Source of the DNA: Alkalibacterium sp.
GTDB taxonomy: Bacteria; Bacillota; Bacilli; Lactobacillales; Carnobacteriaceae_A
Reading direction: 5' to 3'
Length of the DNA: 64,000 nt
NCBI GenBank assembly: GCA_020832185.1
Contig: JAFIFE010000023.1
Coordinates: 1 to 64,000, forward strand
The notes beneath the pieces are model-generated. The model had not been told where the DNA came from. It was given only the letters and a program-made list of their open reading frames with translations, and did not search any database. A program made the position numbers and the translations under genes. Positions 9,876 to 19,385 of the stretch are shown here, one piece after another (the first letter of the stretch is position 1; each line of letters begins with the position of its first letter).

Positions 9876-10308
9876 TCATTTTTCATAATCAAATTCTGTG
9901 CGATGCTTACAATTATTCGCTGCCCTTCATTCTTTGTGCCTCTATTCAATCCTCGAAAAAACAATTCACTCATCATACCTAAAACATCAGACTACATTCT
10001 ATGAAACATTTTCATAACTTCGCATTATTTCTTCTCAACTCTCTTTTTACTTGTTATCTCCATATTATTTATTCCTCTAAATTAACTATCCTATTAAAAT
10101 TATTATTTGGCCATTGACATGTAAAAGCATTTAGGAAGCATGGCAGCAGATAAATCAATAATCAGGTGTCTTTAATACAGACCCGCTTTTCATCTGCAGG
10201 CTACTAAAAGTTTATAGCTTAAAGCTTATAATCAGTTTTGTAATCTATCAACGGATTAGGACTACTAACTATTTGAAAATTTTATTTTCTTACGTAAGGA
10301 GACTTTAT
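9876..10308. other. Intergenic gap inside capsule locus
   Basis: About 430 AT-rich bases without a supportable gene on either strand. A minus-strand open frame at 9746-9976 overlaps the preceding gene and resembles no family. Nothing like an insertion-sequence end is visible. The gap may hold an internal promoter for the downstream glycosyltransferase genes. Confidence 0.35.
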
Positions 10309-11430
10309 ATGACAGCAGTCAGTATTATCATGCCAGTATATGATGTAGAAAAGTATGTGGGAAAAGCAATAGAAAGCGTCCTGATGCAGACCTACGAAGA
10401 TTTTGAGTTGATAATCGTAAATGATGGGACTAGAGATTGTTCTATGGCGATTGTAGATTCTTTTGCAAAAGCAGATAAAAGAATAAAAATTATTAATCAG
10501 GAAAATAAGGGGTTATCTGCTGCAAGAAATGCTGGACTAAAAAAGGCGAAGGGTGACTATACCTGTTTCATAGATAGCGATGATGAGGTAAATAATCAGA
10601 TGTTAAGTATAGTGATGAATAAGTTATCAGAAGAACAGCCGGATGTACTAATGTTTGGCATGTTGATTGAGAAAGTAATAGCTAACGAAAAGGTAGTCGA
10701 AACAGTGAAATTAAATAGTTCAATGGAAGATTACATTACAAAAAGTCAAAACAACTTTGTTCTTGACGATACAATTATCGAGTTGATTGGCTATTCCACT
10801 AATAAAATGTATAAAACGAAGACTTTGAGAGAGCACAATATCCTCTTTAATGAAGATATAAGATTATTAGAAGACATAAACTTTAACGAATTAGTTTTTA
10901 AAGTAATCGATAAATTTATGATAATTGATGATTGTCTATATCATTACAAACGCAGGAATCGGAATTCGTTAGTAAATACTTTTCAGCAGAATTATTTTGA
11001 TCTTCAGATGGCCGGCATTCAGTCTCGCAGAAAAATTTTCGAGGGATGGGGGATTGATGACCATATTATTGAGCGACTGGTTGGTAAGCTTCATATGAAG
11101 GTAATAAAAGGATCCTGTTCTAATCTGTTTATAAATTTAAATGATTTATCATTTAGAGAAAAATGTTCGGTCATCAATCTCATTCTCCGTAGTCCTTTGA
11201 CTATTGAACGGGTTAAACAGTTCCCTACAGCTACTCTGGAAGAAAGAGTATTAACAATAATTATTAGAAAAAAGCAGTGTCTTATATTAGGTGTAATCAG
11301 TATGATCTATTCTTTAAATACTAAGCACCGAAAAAGATCGAAAGATAAAAGAATTAATTATGAACAGAGTGAAAAAAACTTTATATCTAAAACTTTAGTA
11401 AGGGAGAATTATTATGAGCGTAAAAGTTAG
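10309..11430 (+). CDS. Glycosyltransferase family 2
   Basis: A 373-residue GT-A glycosyltransferase (VSIIMPVYDVEKYV, LIIVNDGTRD, CFIDSDDE). A TTG at 10273 is in frame, but the ribosome site TAAGGAG lies between it and ATG 10309, so 10309 is chosen. The C-terminal half is hydrophobic only in short patches, so it is likely a peripheral membrane enzyme. It overlaps the next gene by 17 bases. Confidence 0.88.
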   Translation: MTAVSIIMPVYDVEKYVGKAIESVLMQTYEDFELIIVNDGTRDCSMAIVDSFAKADKRIKIINQENKGLSAARNAGLKKAKGDYTCFIDSDDEVNNQMLSIVMNKLSEEQPDVLMFGMLIEKVIANEKVVETVKLNSSMEDYITKSQNNFVLDDTIIELIGYSTNKMYKTKTLREHNILFNEDIRLLEDINFNELVFKVIDKFMIIDDCLYHYKRRNRNSLVNTFQQNYFDLQMAGIQSRRKIFEGWGIDDHIIERLVGKLHMKVIKGSCSNLFINLNDLSFREKCSVINLILRSPLTIERVKQFPTATLEERVLTIIIRKKQCLILGVISMIYSLNTKHRKRSKDKRINYEQSEKNFISKTLVRENYYERKS

Positions 11431-12415
11431 TATAAGTGTTACCACTTATAATCAGGCAAAATATATTGAACAAACATTAGAAAGTTTGCTAATGCAGAAA
11501 ACTGATTTCAAATTTGAAATTTTAATAAATGATGATGCTTCTACAGATGCCTCTCCTGATATTATCAAGCGATATGAAGAGACCTATCCAGATATTATCA
11601 AACCGATTTATCAAACAGTAAATCAGTATACTCAAGGTAAAGAAGTCCATTATACATTCAATTATACTCGTGCAAAGGGCAAGTATATTGCATACTGTGA
11701 TGGAGACGATTACTGGACTGACCCTCTAAAACTACAGAAACAATTTAATTTTATGGAATCACATGCTGATGTCAGTGCGTGCGTGCATGCTGGAAAAGCA
11801 GTTAATGAGAAAGGAACCCGAATTCTCTGGACACAACGTGCAGATTATGAAAACAGTTATTTGAACACGGCTAAGGTGATTTCTTCACAAGGAATGTTTG
11901 CTTCAAACTCACTCTTCATGAGAAATTATTTTTCTGAAGAGTATAAAGTGCCTGACTGGTTTCATGAAGCAAAAATAACAGACTATCCTTTATACCTCAT
12001 CTTATCTACTAAAGGGGATCTGTATTATATGGATGACATCATGTGTTCATTTCGAGTGGCTTCTAAAGGATCGTTTACTCAAGTCGTTTTAAATGATCCT
12101 GACAAAAAGAAAACACATCTATATGAAATGATCGACTTACTTGAATCATTCAATAAAGAAACTCATTCGCTGTATGAAAAAATAATTATTCAACAAATAA
12201 ACCATAATCTTTTTGATTATGTGTCAACTGATATAACTGTCATTAAAACAAATCCAGAAGAGTTTCGGGAATTGTATAATACAGTCCCACTGAAGGTAAG
12301 GATGAAATTAAATGCCAGATATTATGTGCCGGGAGCAGTAAACGTTTATAAGAAAATGAAAGAACCGATTGTGATGTTCTTTAAACCAAAAGAAACGTTT
12401 TATAGTAAGATATGA
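11414..12415 (+). CDS. Glycosyltransferase family 2
   Basis: A 333-residue GT-A glycosyltransferase. It starts at ATG 11414 with an AAGGGAG site that lies inside the 3' end of the previous gene. Motifs are VSISVTTYNQAKYI, ILINDDASTDAS and AYCDGDDYW; the DGDD triad is the metal site. It resembles the group in which the acceptor region follows a DPLKLQKQ segment, common in capsule loci. Donor unknown. Confidence 0.88.
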   Translation: MSVKVSISVTTYNQAKYIEQTLESLLMQKTDFKFEILINDDASTDASPDIIKRYEETYPDIIKPIYQTVNQYTQGKEVHYTFNYTRAKGKYIAYCDGDDYWTDPLKLQKQFNFMESHADVSACVHAGKAVNEKGTRILWTQRADYENSYLNTAKVISSQGMFASNSLFMRNYFSEEYKVPDWFHEAKITDYPLYLILSTKGDLYYMDDIMCSFRVASKGSFTQVVLNDPDKKKTHLYEMIDLLESFNKETHSLYEKIIIQQINHNLFDYVSTDITVIKTNPEEFRELYNTVPLKVRMKLNARYYVPGAVNVYKKMKEPIVMFFKPKETFYSKI

Positions 12416-12546
12416 AAATATAATATAAATATGTTAGTCAGTCATAAAGAATAAATCAATCATCCTCGTAAGTTTATCAAATAAATGGAATATCTGAGAC
12501 TATAGCACTGAGGTATATAAAATGAATGAAGAATAGAGGAGTTTTT

Positions 12547-14022
12547 ATGAAAAAAGTTGACTCTTCGAAAGAGACGACATTGAGAAAAATGATCTGGAGT
12601 TTTATGGATACTTTCGGATCTAAAGCGATTTACCTAATTATTCAACTGTTTCTAGCCAGGATACTGGTACCATCAGATTTTGGTGTTATAGGAATAGTGA
12701 GCATTTTCATTGTATTATCTACCGTGCTTTATGACAGTGGGTTTGCAAATGCTTTATTACGGGAAAAAGACTCAAGCCAAAATGATTACTCAACTGTATT
12801 TTTTTATAATATAACAGTTGCCGCAATTCTTTATCTCGTTCTTGCTGGTTCAGCTGGTGTCATAAGTCGTTATTTTAACTCTCCCCAAATGGTGAGTATA
12901 ATTCGAGTCCTAGGACTGGTATTAATCATTGATTCCATGGGTTTTGTTCAAAGAATTCAGTTAACGAAGAAGCTACAATTTAATCTATTGATGAAAATCA
13001 ATATCATTTGTCCAATCATCTCTGGATTCATGGGGATTGGTTTAGCTGTAAAAGGTTTCGGTATATGGAGTTTAGTATTTAAACTGCTCCTAACACAAAT
13101 CTTACTCGCTATCCTTTATACATTTACAAACAGATGGAAACCGTCTTTAGTATTCAACAAGGGTTCTTTTAAGCATCTTTTCAACTTTGGCTGGAAACTT
13201 CTTGCTGCAAAATTGATTTCACAGTTTTATGAAAATTTATATGCGCTTATTATCGGAAGCGGGTTTTCAATGTCAACCTTAGGATTCTATACAGAAGCCC
13301 AGAAGCTAAGTACCAGTGCCTCGTATTCAATTGAATCCTCAGTAGAACAGGTCAGTTATCCTGTTTTAAGTAAGTTTCAAGATGACAGTCCAAGACTTAA
13401 AGCGGCTTTTCAGAAGACATTTAGAAACACCGTATTTATAATATTTCCGGTCATGTTAGTACTGGCCGCAGTAGCACCCGCAATGTTCAGATTACTGTTA
13501 GGAGATGACTGGTTACCGGCTATACCTTATTTTCAAATAATGTGTTTTGCGGGAATATTTACTCCTTTACATTCATTAAACTTAAACATTCTTCAGGTAA
13601 AAGGGCGTTCTGACTTATACTTAAGAAAATCCATAATAGGAAATTTTATTGCAACTGTAGTTGTGGGGACTGTTCTTTTATTCAATTTAGGTATTTACGG
13701 TTTACTGTGGGGACTAGTGATAGATTACTTCATTTCTTACTTTAATAATGCTTCCCATACTAAGCAATTAATCGGCTATTCAATAATTGATCAGTTGAAT
13801 GATATAAAAACAGTTTTTGCGATAGCAGTATTTACGGCAACCGCTGCGTATTCATTAAATGCTTTGAATTACTCCAATGATTTAATTCTTATAACAACGC
13901 AATTGATAATCAGCGCTGTACTATACCTCTCCCTTTCATACCTCTTGAATATCAAAGAATTAAGTACCATATATCAACTCGCTCAACCCATTCAAAAAAA
14001 ATTGTCTATCAAGAGAATTTAA
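12547..14022 (+). CDS. Second polysaccharide flippase (Wzx/WzxC-like, MOP family)
   Basis: A 491-residue membrane protein with about 12-14 spans. The N-terminus (TLRKMIWSFMDTFGSKAIYLIIQ) and the FGVIGIVSIFI segment are typical of the WzxC/TuaB branch of lipid-linked polysaccharide exporters. ATG 12526 is in frame, but AGAGGAG directly precedes ATG 12547, which is preferred. It is a second exporter in the same locus and differs in subfamily from the gene at 4200. It may move a second polymer or a modified unit. Confidence 0.85.
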   Translation: MKKVDSSKETTLRKMIWSFMDTFGSKAIYLIIQLFLARILVPSDFGVIGIVSIFIVLSTVLYDSGFANALLREKDSSQNDYSTVFFYNITVAAILYLVLAGSAGVISRYFNSPQMVSIIRVLGLVLIIDSMGFVQRIQLTKKLQFNLLMKINIICPIISGFMGIGLAVKGFGIWSLVFKLLLTQILLAILYTFTNRWKPSLVFNKGSFKHLFNFGWKLLAAKLISQFYENLYALIIGSGFSMSTLGFYTEAQKLSTSASYSIESSVEQVSYPVLSKFQDDSPRLKAAFQKTFRNTVFIIFPVMLVLAAVAPAMFRLLLGDDWLPAIPYFQIMCFAGIFTPLHSLNLNILQVKGRSDLYLRKSIIGNFIATVVVGTVLLFNLGIYGLLWGLVIDYFISYFNNASHTKQLIGYSIIDQLNDIKTVFAIAVFTATAAYSLNALNYSNDLILITTQLIISAVLYLSLSYLLNIKELSTIYQLAQPIQKKLSIKRI

Positions 14023-14343
14023 ATAATCAAAAGTAAGCTAATTAATTCTCCTGATCCATATACACCGTTAGTTACCTCTTGATATAACCCATTTCGACCT
14101 CATACACTCTTATCCCCCATTATTATCCATTCATCTTTAACTCAGCTGCGTAATGAGAATTGTCTACATCCCTTTATTATCTAATTATATAAGCTGTGTA
14201 CTAAGGATTTTATTAAAGGTACCAGCAAAGAAACAAACGAAATGTTAACAATCATTACATCCATTTGAACTAAGTTTTAGGTTGGTAACATGATTAAACT
14301 GATAATACCTTAACTTTATACTATAAGAGAGAAGGGTAATAAT
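14023..14343. other. Intergenic gap before the priming transferase
   Basis: About 320 AT-rich bases with no supportable gene. A TATACT box near 14319 could be part of a promoter for the priming transferase, but no convincing -35 is found. Confidence 0.3.
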
Positions 14344-15012
14344 ATGGAAAAAGAATTTGATAAAAGATATGTAAAAAGAAATCCCCACTACGAGAGTATT
14401 TTCTATTTACCATTTAAGAGAATGATTGATTTTACAGGGGCTTTAACAGCAATATTAATTTTATTGCCTTTATTGTTAATCATTTCCACTTTTTATTTAT
14501 ATGGTGAGAATAAGGGGAATATCTTATTTAAACAAAAAAGAATTGGATTAAATGGAAATGAATTCTATATCTATAAATTTCGCTCTATGATAGTTAATGC
14601 TGAAGAATGTTTGAGAAGAGATTCCCTCCTTTATACTAAATATGTTGAAAATAATTATAAGTTAGATCCTCATGAAGATCCCCGTATAACCAAACTAGGC
14701 TGTTTTTTGAGAAAGACAAGTTTGGATGAACTCCCTCAGTTTTTCAATGTATTGATGGGCGACATGAGTTTAGTTGGCCCCCGTCCTGTTCTAAATGAAG
14801 AACTACTCTTGTACAAAGATAGAAAAAATGATTTCCTTTCAGTCAAGCCAGGTATAACTGGTTACTGGCAAGCAAACGGAAGAAGTAATGTGGGGTATCC
14901 AGAACGATTAGATATTGAATTATACTATGTAGAACATAAATGTTTAAAGTTAGATATATATATTTTATTCCAGACGTTTTATAAAGTCCTAATGAGATCC
15001 GGTGCGTACTAA
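14344..15012 (+). CDS. Priming sugar-1-phosphate transferase (undecaprenyl-phosphate, WcaJ/CpsE-like)
   Basis: A 222-residue bacterial sugar transferase that starts each repeat unit by moving a sugar 1-phosphate onto undecaprenyl phosphate. It is the short catalytic form: one N-terminal membrane hairpin at about residues 30-50, then the cytosolic core. Motifs are QKRIGLNGNEFYIYKFRSM, DPRITKLGCFLRKTSLDELPQ and GDMSLVGPRPVL, followed by KPGITGYWQANGRS. All catalytic blocks are intact. It is placed late in the locus, whereas many Gram-positive loci put it near the kinase genes. Confidence 0.93.
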   Translation: MEKEFDKRYVKRNPHYESIFYLPFKRMIDFTGALTAILILLPLLLIISTFYLYGENKGNILFKQKRIGLNGNEFYIYKFRSMIVNAEECLRRDSLLYTKYVENNYKLDPHEDPRITKLGCFLRKTSLDELPQFFNVLMGDMSLVGPRPVLNEELLLYKDRKNDFLSVKPGITGYWQANGRSNVGYPERLDIELYYVEHKCLKLDIYILFQTFYKVLMRSGAY

Positions 15013-15071
15013 ATAATTCAAGAAAAGTTAACTTTAAATTTATTAGAGTGAGCTTTTGTTAGGAGATGTTT

Positions 15072-15731
15072 ATGAAAAAGAAAATTCGCAAACTCATTGT
15101 CACATTTCCAGTTTTAAAAAGAGTTCATAATAAACTTGCCAATAATAAGTATAGAATTGACACTGATAATATAGTTGATTTCGATGATGGGCTTTTGAAA
15201 TCAAGCCACGTTGAAATCAAAGGAAAAAACAATTATATAAAATTGGGAAAAAGTTCAAAAATATATGAGTGTTCAATAGATATCAATGGTGATAATAATG
15301 TAATCATACTTGGAAATAATGTTTCTATAGTTGAAGCAGATCTAAAAGTTTGGGGAAATGGGAATAACCTGAAAATTGATGACTTTACTACCTTTAACAG
15401 AAATTGTGAAATAAAAGTTTTCGAAGGAACAACTGTCATGATAGGAAAAGATTGTATGATTTCCTATAATGTGGATGTTAGAAGCTCGGATGGTCATCCT
15501 ATCTATGACGAAAATGGATCGAGAATAAATAAGGCAAGTAATGTATTTATAGGAGATCATGTTTGGATAGGGTCACACGTCAACATTTTAAAAGGAGCTG
15601 CTGTGTTAAAAGGTTCAATTATTGGTTCGGGCTCTTTAGTAAATAAGATTCAGACTAAATCTAATGTCATAATAGCTGGAAGACCGGCAAAGATTCTAAG
15701 AAGCGATGTCACATGGAATAGAAAATTTTGA
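15072..15731 (+). CDS. Hexapeptide-repeat acyltransferase (LbH, WbbJ-like)
   Basis: A 219-residue left-handed beta-helix acyltransferase, probably O-acetylating a sugar of the capsule. The C-terminal half contains hexapeptide repeats and the end motif GDHVWIGSHVNILKGAAVLKG with the catalytic histidine region. The N-terminal half has imperfect repeats (GDNNVIILGNNV). The first ATG (15066) abuts the AGGAG site, so ATG 15072 is the likely start. Confidence 0.85.
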   Translation: MKKKIRKLIVTFPVLKRVHNKLANNKYRIDTDNIVDFDDGLLKSSHVEIKGKNNYIKLGKSSKIYECSIDINGDNNVIILGNNVSIVEADLKVWGNGNNLKIDDFTTFNRNCEIKVFEGTTVMIGKDCMISYNVDVRSSDGHPIYDENGSRINKASNVFIGDHVWIGSHVNILKGAAVLKGSIIGSGSLVNKIQTKSNVIIAGRPAKILRSDVTWNRKF

Positions 15732-15898
15732 GAACGATTATTCCATTTATTGCAACTAAAAGGGTTAGTAATCAAGTATTTATCTTGTATGACGCTATAT
15801 TTTGGGATACCTAACTAGTATTACTAAATAATTAGCTTTACTAGCATAATGTGTTGAATCATTTAGTAGTTTTAATATTTTTTTTAGGAGGAATTATC

Positions 15899-16795
15899 TT
15901 GAGGAAGGTTACTCTTGATGAACAGAAAGCGATTATGCTTGAGATTTTAATATACATTGATCAAATTGCACGCGATAATAATCTCACCTATTCTTTATGG
16001 GGAGGAACCATGCTAGGATCGGTTCGTCATAAAGGATTTATACCTTGGGATGATGATATAGATATTAGTCTTCCCAGAGAAGATTATGAAAAGTTACTAG
16101 ACATATTAAAGAATAGTAACCAGTATAAATTGTATGAGTATTCGCTCCAAGATGACTATTCATGGGGATGGGCTAAATTAACTCATAAAAATACGGTTGA
16201 TAAAAAAAAGAAATACTTCGACAAGGAACATTCTCATGGGATCTTTGTTGACATCATACCAATAGATGGGTTGCCAAGAGATGATAAAGCTATCAGGTCT
16301 CTTAAAAAAAAGCTCTACCGATTGAACTTGCTGGTTAAAACTTCTCAGTTTCCTTCTTATGCTTCCTCTATCCACTTCAAACTATCACTAAAAAAATTAA
16401 TCTTATTATTACCGGTGTGTGTTTATTCAAAATTAAAAGGCGGGAAAAAAAGACACATAAATAAACTGGAAGAAACATCCAAACTGTATGCATTAAAAGA
16501 TTCTGATAAATGTGGTCATCTATTATCTAGGTATAAATACAATTTAGGATATCCTTCCAGCATCTGGGATGACCTTCAATCATACGAGTTTGAAGGTCAT
16601 TATTTCAAAGGAATTTCAGATTCACGCACCTATCTTTCATTACTTTATGGGGAAGATTATATGGAGATTCCTTCAAAAGACAAACAAATTACTCACGAAG
16701 AGCACACATTTTATAGAATGGACGGTGAGGAAGATGAATATTGCTATGATCATGGCAAGTGGAAAAGGTCAGCGAATGGGGCAGAATATTCCTAA
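15899..16795 (+). CDS. licD: LicD-family phosphotransferase
   Basis: A 298-residue LicD protein. The family transfers phosphocholine or related phospho-alcohols from CDP-linked donors to cell-surface glycans. The signature is LTYSLWGGTMLGSVRHKG then FIPWDDDIDISLPR, whose aspartates bind metal. AGGAGG precedes TTG 15899; the GTG at 15851 lies before it and is less likely. The 3' end overlaps the cytidylyltransferase gene by 62 bases, implying tight coupling and that its CDP-alditol or CDP-alcohol donor is made by that gene. Confidence 0.88.
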   Translation: MRKVTLDEQKAIMLEILIYIDQIARDNNLTYSLWGGTMLGSVRHKGFIPWDDDIDISLPREDYEKLLDILKNSNQYKLYEYSLQDDYSWGWAKLTHKNTVDKKKKYFDKEHSHGIFVDIIPIDGLPRDDKAIRSLKKKLYRLNLLVKTSQFPSYASSIHFKLSLKKLILLLPVCVYSKLKGGKKRHINKLEETSKLYALKDSDKCGHLLSRYKYNLGYPSSIWDDLQSYEFEGHYFKGISDSRTYLSLLYGEDYMEIPSKDKQITHEEHTFYRMDGEEDEYCYDHGKWKRSANGAEYS

Positions 16796-17450
16796 ACAAT
16801 TTATAAATGTCAAAGACAAACCTATCATTGTATATACTTTAGAAAAATTTCAAAAGCATCCTCAAATTGATAAAATACTCGTTGTCTGTCTAGAAGGATG
16901 GGAAAGCGTCTTAAGGGCTTATGCGCTCCAATTTGACTTAACGAAATTAGAGTGGATCGTAAGTGGAAGTGAAGAGAGGCAAAAGTCTATTTTAAATGGC
17001 TTGAAAAAGTTAAAAGAAGTAGCTGGTTCTGATGATTTTATCGTTCTGCATGATGGAGTAAGACCTTTAGTATCGTTAGATATTATATCTGACTTAATCG
17101 TAACGGCTACAAAATTTGGTAACGCGATATCCTCGTTACCAGTTTTGGATCAGATAGTTATTAGAAATAATTCTTTGACCACGTCAAAATCTATTCCAAG
17201 AGATGATTTAAGAATAGTCACCACTCCTCAGGCTTATAAACTGGGGGACATATTGAAAATGTATGAAAAGGCTTATAGCGATGGCAAAGCAATGGCAGGT
17301 AATCATTCAATCAATACCCTAATGCATGAATACGGAGAGAAATTGTATTTTTCAAAAGGGAGCGAAATGAACTTTAAACTGACTTCTACTGAAGATATCT
17401 ACAGATTTAAGGCCATACTAGAAACTGAAAAATCTGATTGGATCAAATAA
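16734..17450 (+). CDS. IspD/TarI-like cytidylyltransferase
   Basis: A 238-residue IspD-family nucleotidyltransferase that would activate an alditol phosphate (ribitol, erythritol or similar) with CTP. Motifs are IAMIMASGKGQRMGQNIPKQ (CTP-binding loop), GSEERQKSILNGL and LHDGVRPLVS. Start ATG 16734, after GGTGAGG, lies inside licD in another frame. It could be the isoprenoid enzyme IspD, but the LicD coupling favours a TarI-type role in making CDP-ribitol (or a similar donor) for surface polymers. No TarJ-type reductase is present beside it. Confidence 0.82.
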   Translation: MNIAMIMASGKGQRMGQNIPKQFINVKDKPIIVYTLEKFQKHPQIDKILVVCLEGWESVLRAYALQFDLTKLEWIVSGSEERQKSILNGLKKLKEVAGSDDFIVLHDGVRPLVSLDIISDLIVTATKFGNAISSLPVLDQIVIRNNSLTTSKSIPRDDLRIVTTPQAYKLGDILKMYEKAYSDGKAMAGNHSINTLMHEYGEKLYFSKGSEMNFKLTSTEDIYRFKAILETEKSDWIK

Positions 17451-17601
17451 AACGACATAGACTTGACGTATTAACTGCCTGTTCAACTAGTACTATGTAA
17501 CTAACTCTCTATACAACTGATTGCTGACTGATTGTATACAATATATCTTTAATATCGATCTGAAATTTTACTCTGTGATCACTACAAAGGAGGAAGTCAC
17601 T

Positions 17602-17895
17602 ATGCAATCTCGAAAAAAAAGACGTGTATTCTCTTTAGACTTTAAAAAAGAAGTAGTAAATCTTTATAAGTCAGGAAAATCTAGAAAAGAAATAATAGAC
17701 AGCTATAACTTAAATCCATCAACTTTTGACAAATGGGTCCAGCAGTTTAAACAATCTGATTTAGTATTAGAAGAAGGAGAATTCACTTCGGTAGAAAATG
17801 AAGTGCAGGAGCTGCGAAAAAAAATTGCTCAATTACAAGATGAAAATAAAGTGTTAAAAGAGGCTGCTATGATTTTTGCTCGGAGGACTTACTAA
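17602..17895 (+). CDS. IS3-family transposase OrfA (orphan remnant)
   Basis: A 98-residue OrfA with an N-terminal helix-turn-helix (FSLDFKKEVVNLYKSGKSRK through STFDKWVQQF) and a C-terminal leucine-zipper-like coil (ENEVQELRKKIAQLQDENK). These are the DNA-binding and multimerising parts of IS3 transposases. AGGAGG precedes ATG 17602. The catalytic OrfB (DDE integrase) that should follow by -1 frameshift is absent: the next 267 bases have no such frame. The element is therefore a non-autonomous remnant at the edge of the capsule locus. Terminal inverted repeats were not found by eye. Confidence 0.8.
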   Translation: MQSRKKRRVFSLDFKKEVVNLYKSGKSRKEIIDSYNLNPSTFDKWVQQFKQSDLVLEEGEFTSVENEVQELRKKIAQLQDENKVLKEAAMIFARRTY

Positions 17896-18162
17896 GGAAA
17901 AGAACTAATCTTGTTCTTTGCTCTGTGACTAATAAGTTACTATTGATGGGGTAATTTATAACTGGTAGCTTCTCAAAGTACCAGTATGAATTGATTGACA
18001 ACTACTATCTTAGACCTAACTATATTTGTGCTTAAAGAGTATATCATATCGTATTACCTCTATTATTCTTTCAAATATTCTCTATCCTGAATAATTTTAC
18101 CTCATCGAGTAATCACCCTATTATAATGACTTTAAAACTCATACAGCGAAAGGAAGAAGGAC

Positions 18163-19206
18163 ATGAACAGACGGATACACTACTCAATAAAAAACGAAAA
18201 ACCTGAGATTGGACTGAACCCTGTTTCTTCATTATTTATTCCTTTATATTCGGGTATCGGTAGTATTTTACTGTTTCACAGAGCACTCTCAGAGGATGAC
18301 GATTTCTTGTGTGAAGAGTTGGAAGTCAAGGCCTCCTGTCTGGAGGAGGCTATTATGTATTACCGTCATAAGAATTATGATTTCGTTACTCTGGATGAGG
18401 CACATGAACGAATCATTTATACTCAACTGAATCAGCGAAAGTTTCTGGTCTTCACGTTTGATGACGGGTATATCGATACACTGAGTATTGTCTATCCGAT
18501 TCTCAAAAAGTATGAAGTTCCTTTTACGCTATATGTGAGGTCAAGTTTTCCTGACAGAACAGCGGATGTTAGGTGGTACGCCTTAAAAGATTTAATCAAT
18601 CAATCTAAGCGAATCAATTTTATTTTTGAAGGGTATATTTACGACTTTTTTACAGAAAAACAATCAGAAAAGGTTTTTACTTACCAGGTCATCAAAGATA
18701 CGATCATCAATATGGATAGTGACCACATTCCTTTATTTCTTGAAGCGCTGTTTAAAGGAAGTGGAATCGCCGTAAGCGACTATGTAGATAAACCGACATT
18801 GAATTGGTCGCAGATTAAACAGCTATCTTAAGATGACCTAGTAACTATAGGTAAGCATACGGCTGATCACCTTAATCTCAGACATTTAAATGTAGCGCAC
18901 CTAATGAGGGAAGTGACAGAATCTAAAAATGAACGTGTCATAGATAATGAAAACCTTCATTTTTCATATCCTTTCGGCTCAAAAAACGAAGCAAGTAAGA
19001 GAGAGTTCGAAGTACTGAAGGGCATAGGGTTTAAAACCTGTACTACCACCAGGTGCGCCAACGTATTTACAAATCATCATACCCACACCAATAGCCTGCC
19101 GCGGCTTAACATAAATAATCACCTTTTCAGTTCTCATACCTCATACTATGCCAGTGGATTCATTCCGGCTCTCACTAATAACTTCAAACGAGTTGTGACC
19201 GATTAA
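18163..19206 (+). pseudogene. Polysaccharide deacetylase interrupted by one in-frame stop
   Basis: Two frames in the same phase, 18163-18831 and 18904-19206, join across a single TAA at 18829-18831 with 24 sense codons between the stop and the next ATG. The upstream part has the NodB motif TFDDGY (metal/catalytic aspartate). The downstream part begins DDLVTIGKHTADH, containing the H-x3-H metal site, then SYPFGSKNE. The active site is thus split by the stop, so the protein should be inactive without readthrough. A full protein would have about 347 residues. AAGGAAGAAGG precedes ATG 18163. It may once have de-N-acetylated a surface glycan. Confidence 0.88.
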
Positions 19207-19385
19207 ATTGTCAATACCTCCTGACTGGAGATAAGGTTTATATAGTGCTTTCTGAAAAACTGTAAACGGATAAAAACATACTTACAGTGAATTTAAGAAC
19301 TATGTATTTTTTAGTAATTTCTATATCAGTTAAACATATGCCGGGTGTTATTTTAAGGATCAATAAACGTAAAAGAGGTAAAGCT

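Noticed and set aside
9746-9976. Minus-strand gene in the gap after a GT2 gene
   Set aside because: Overlaps the GT2 coding end, has no ribosome site and resembles no family.
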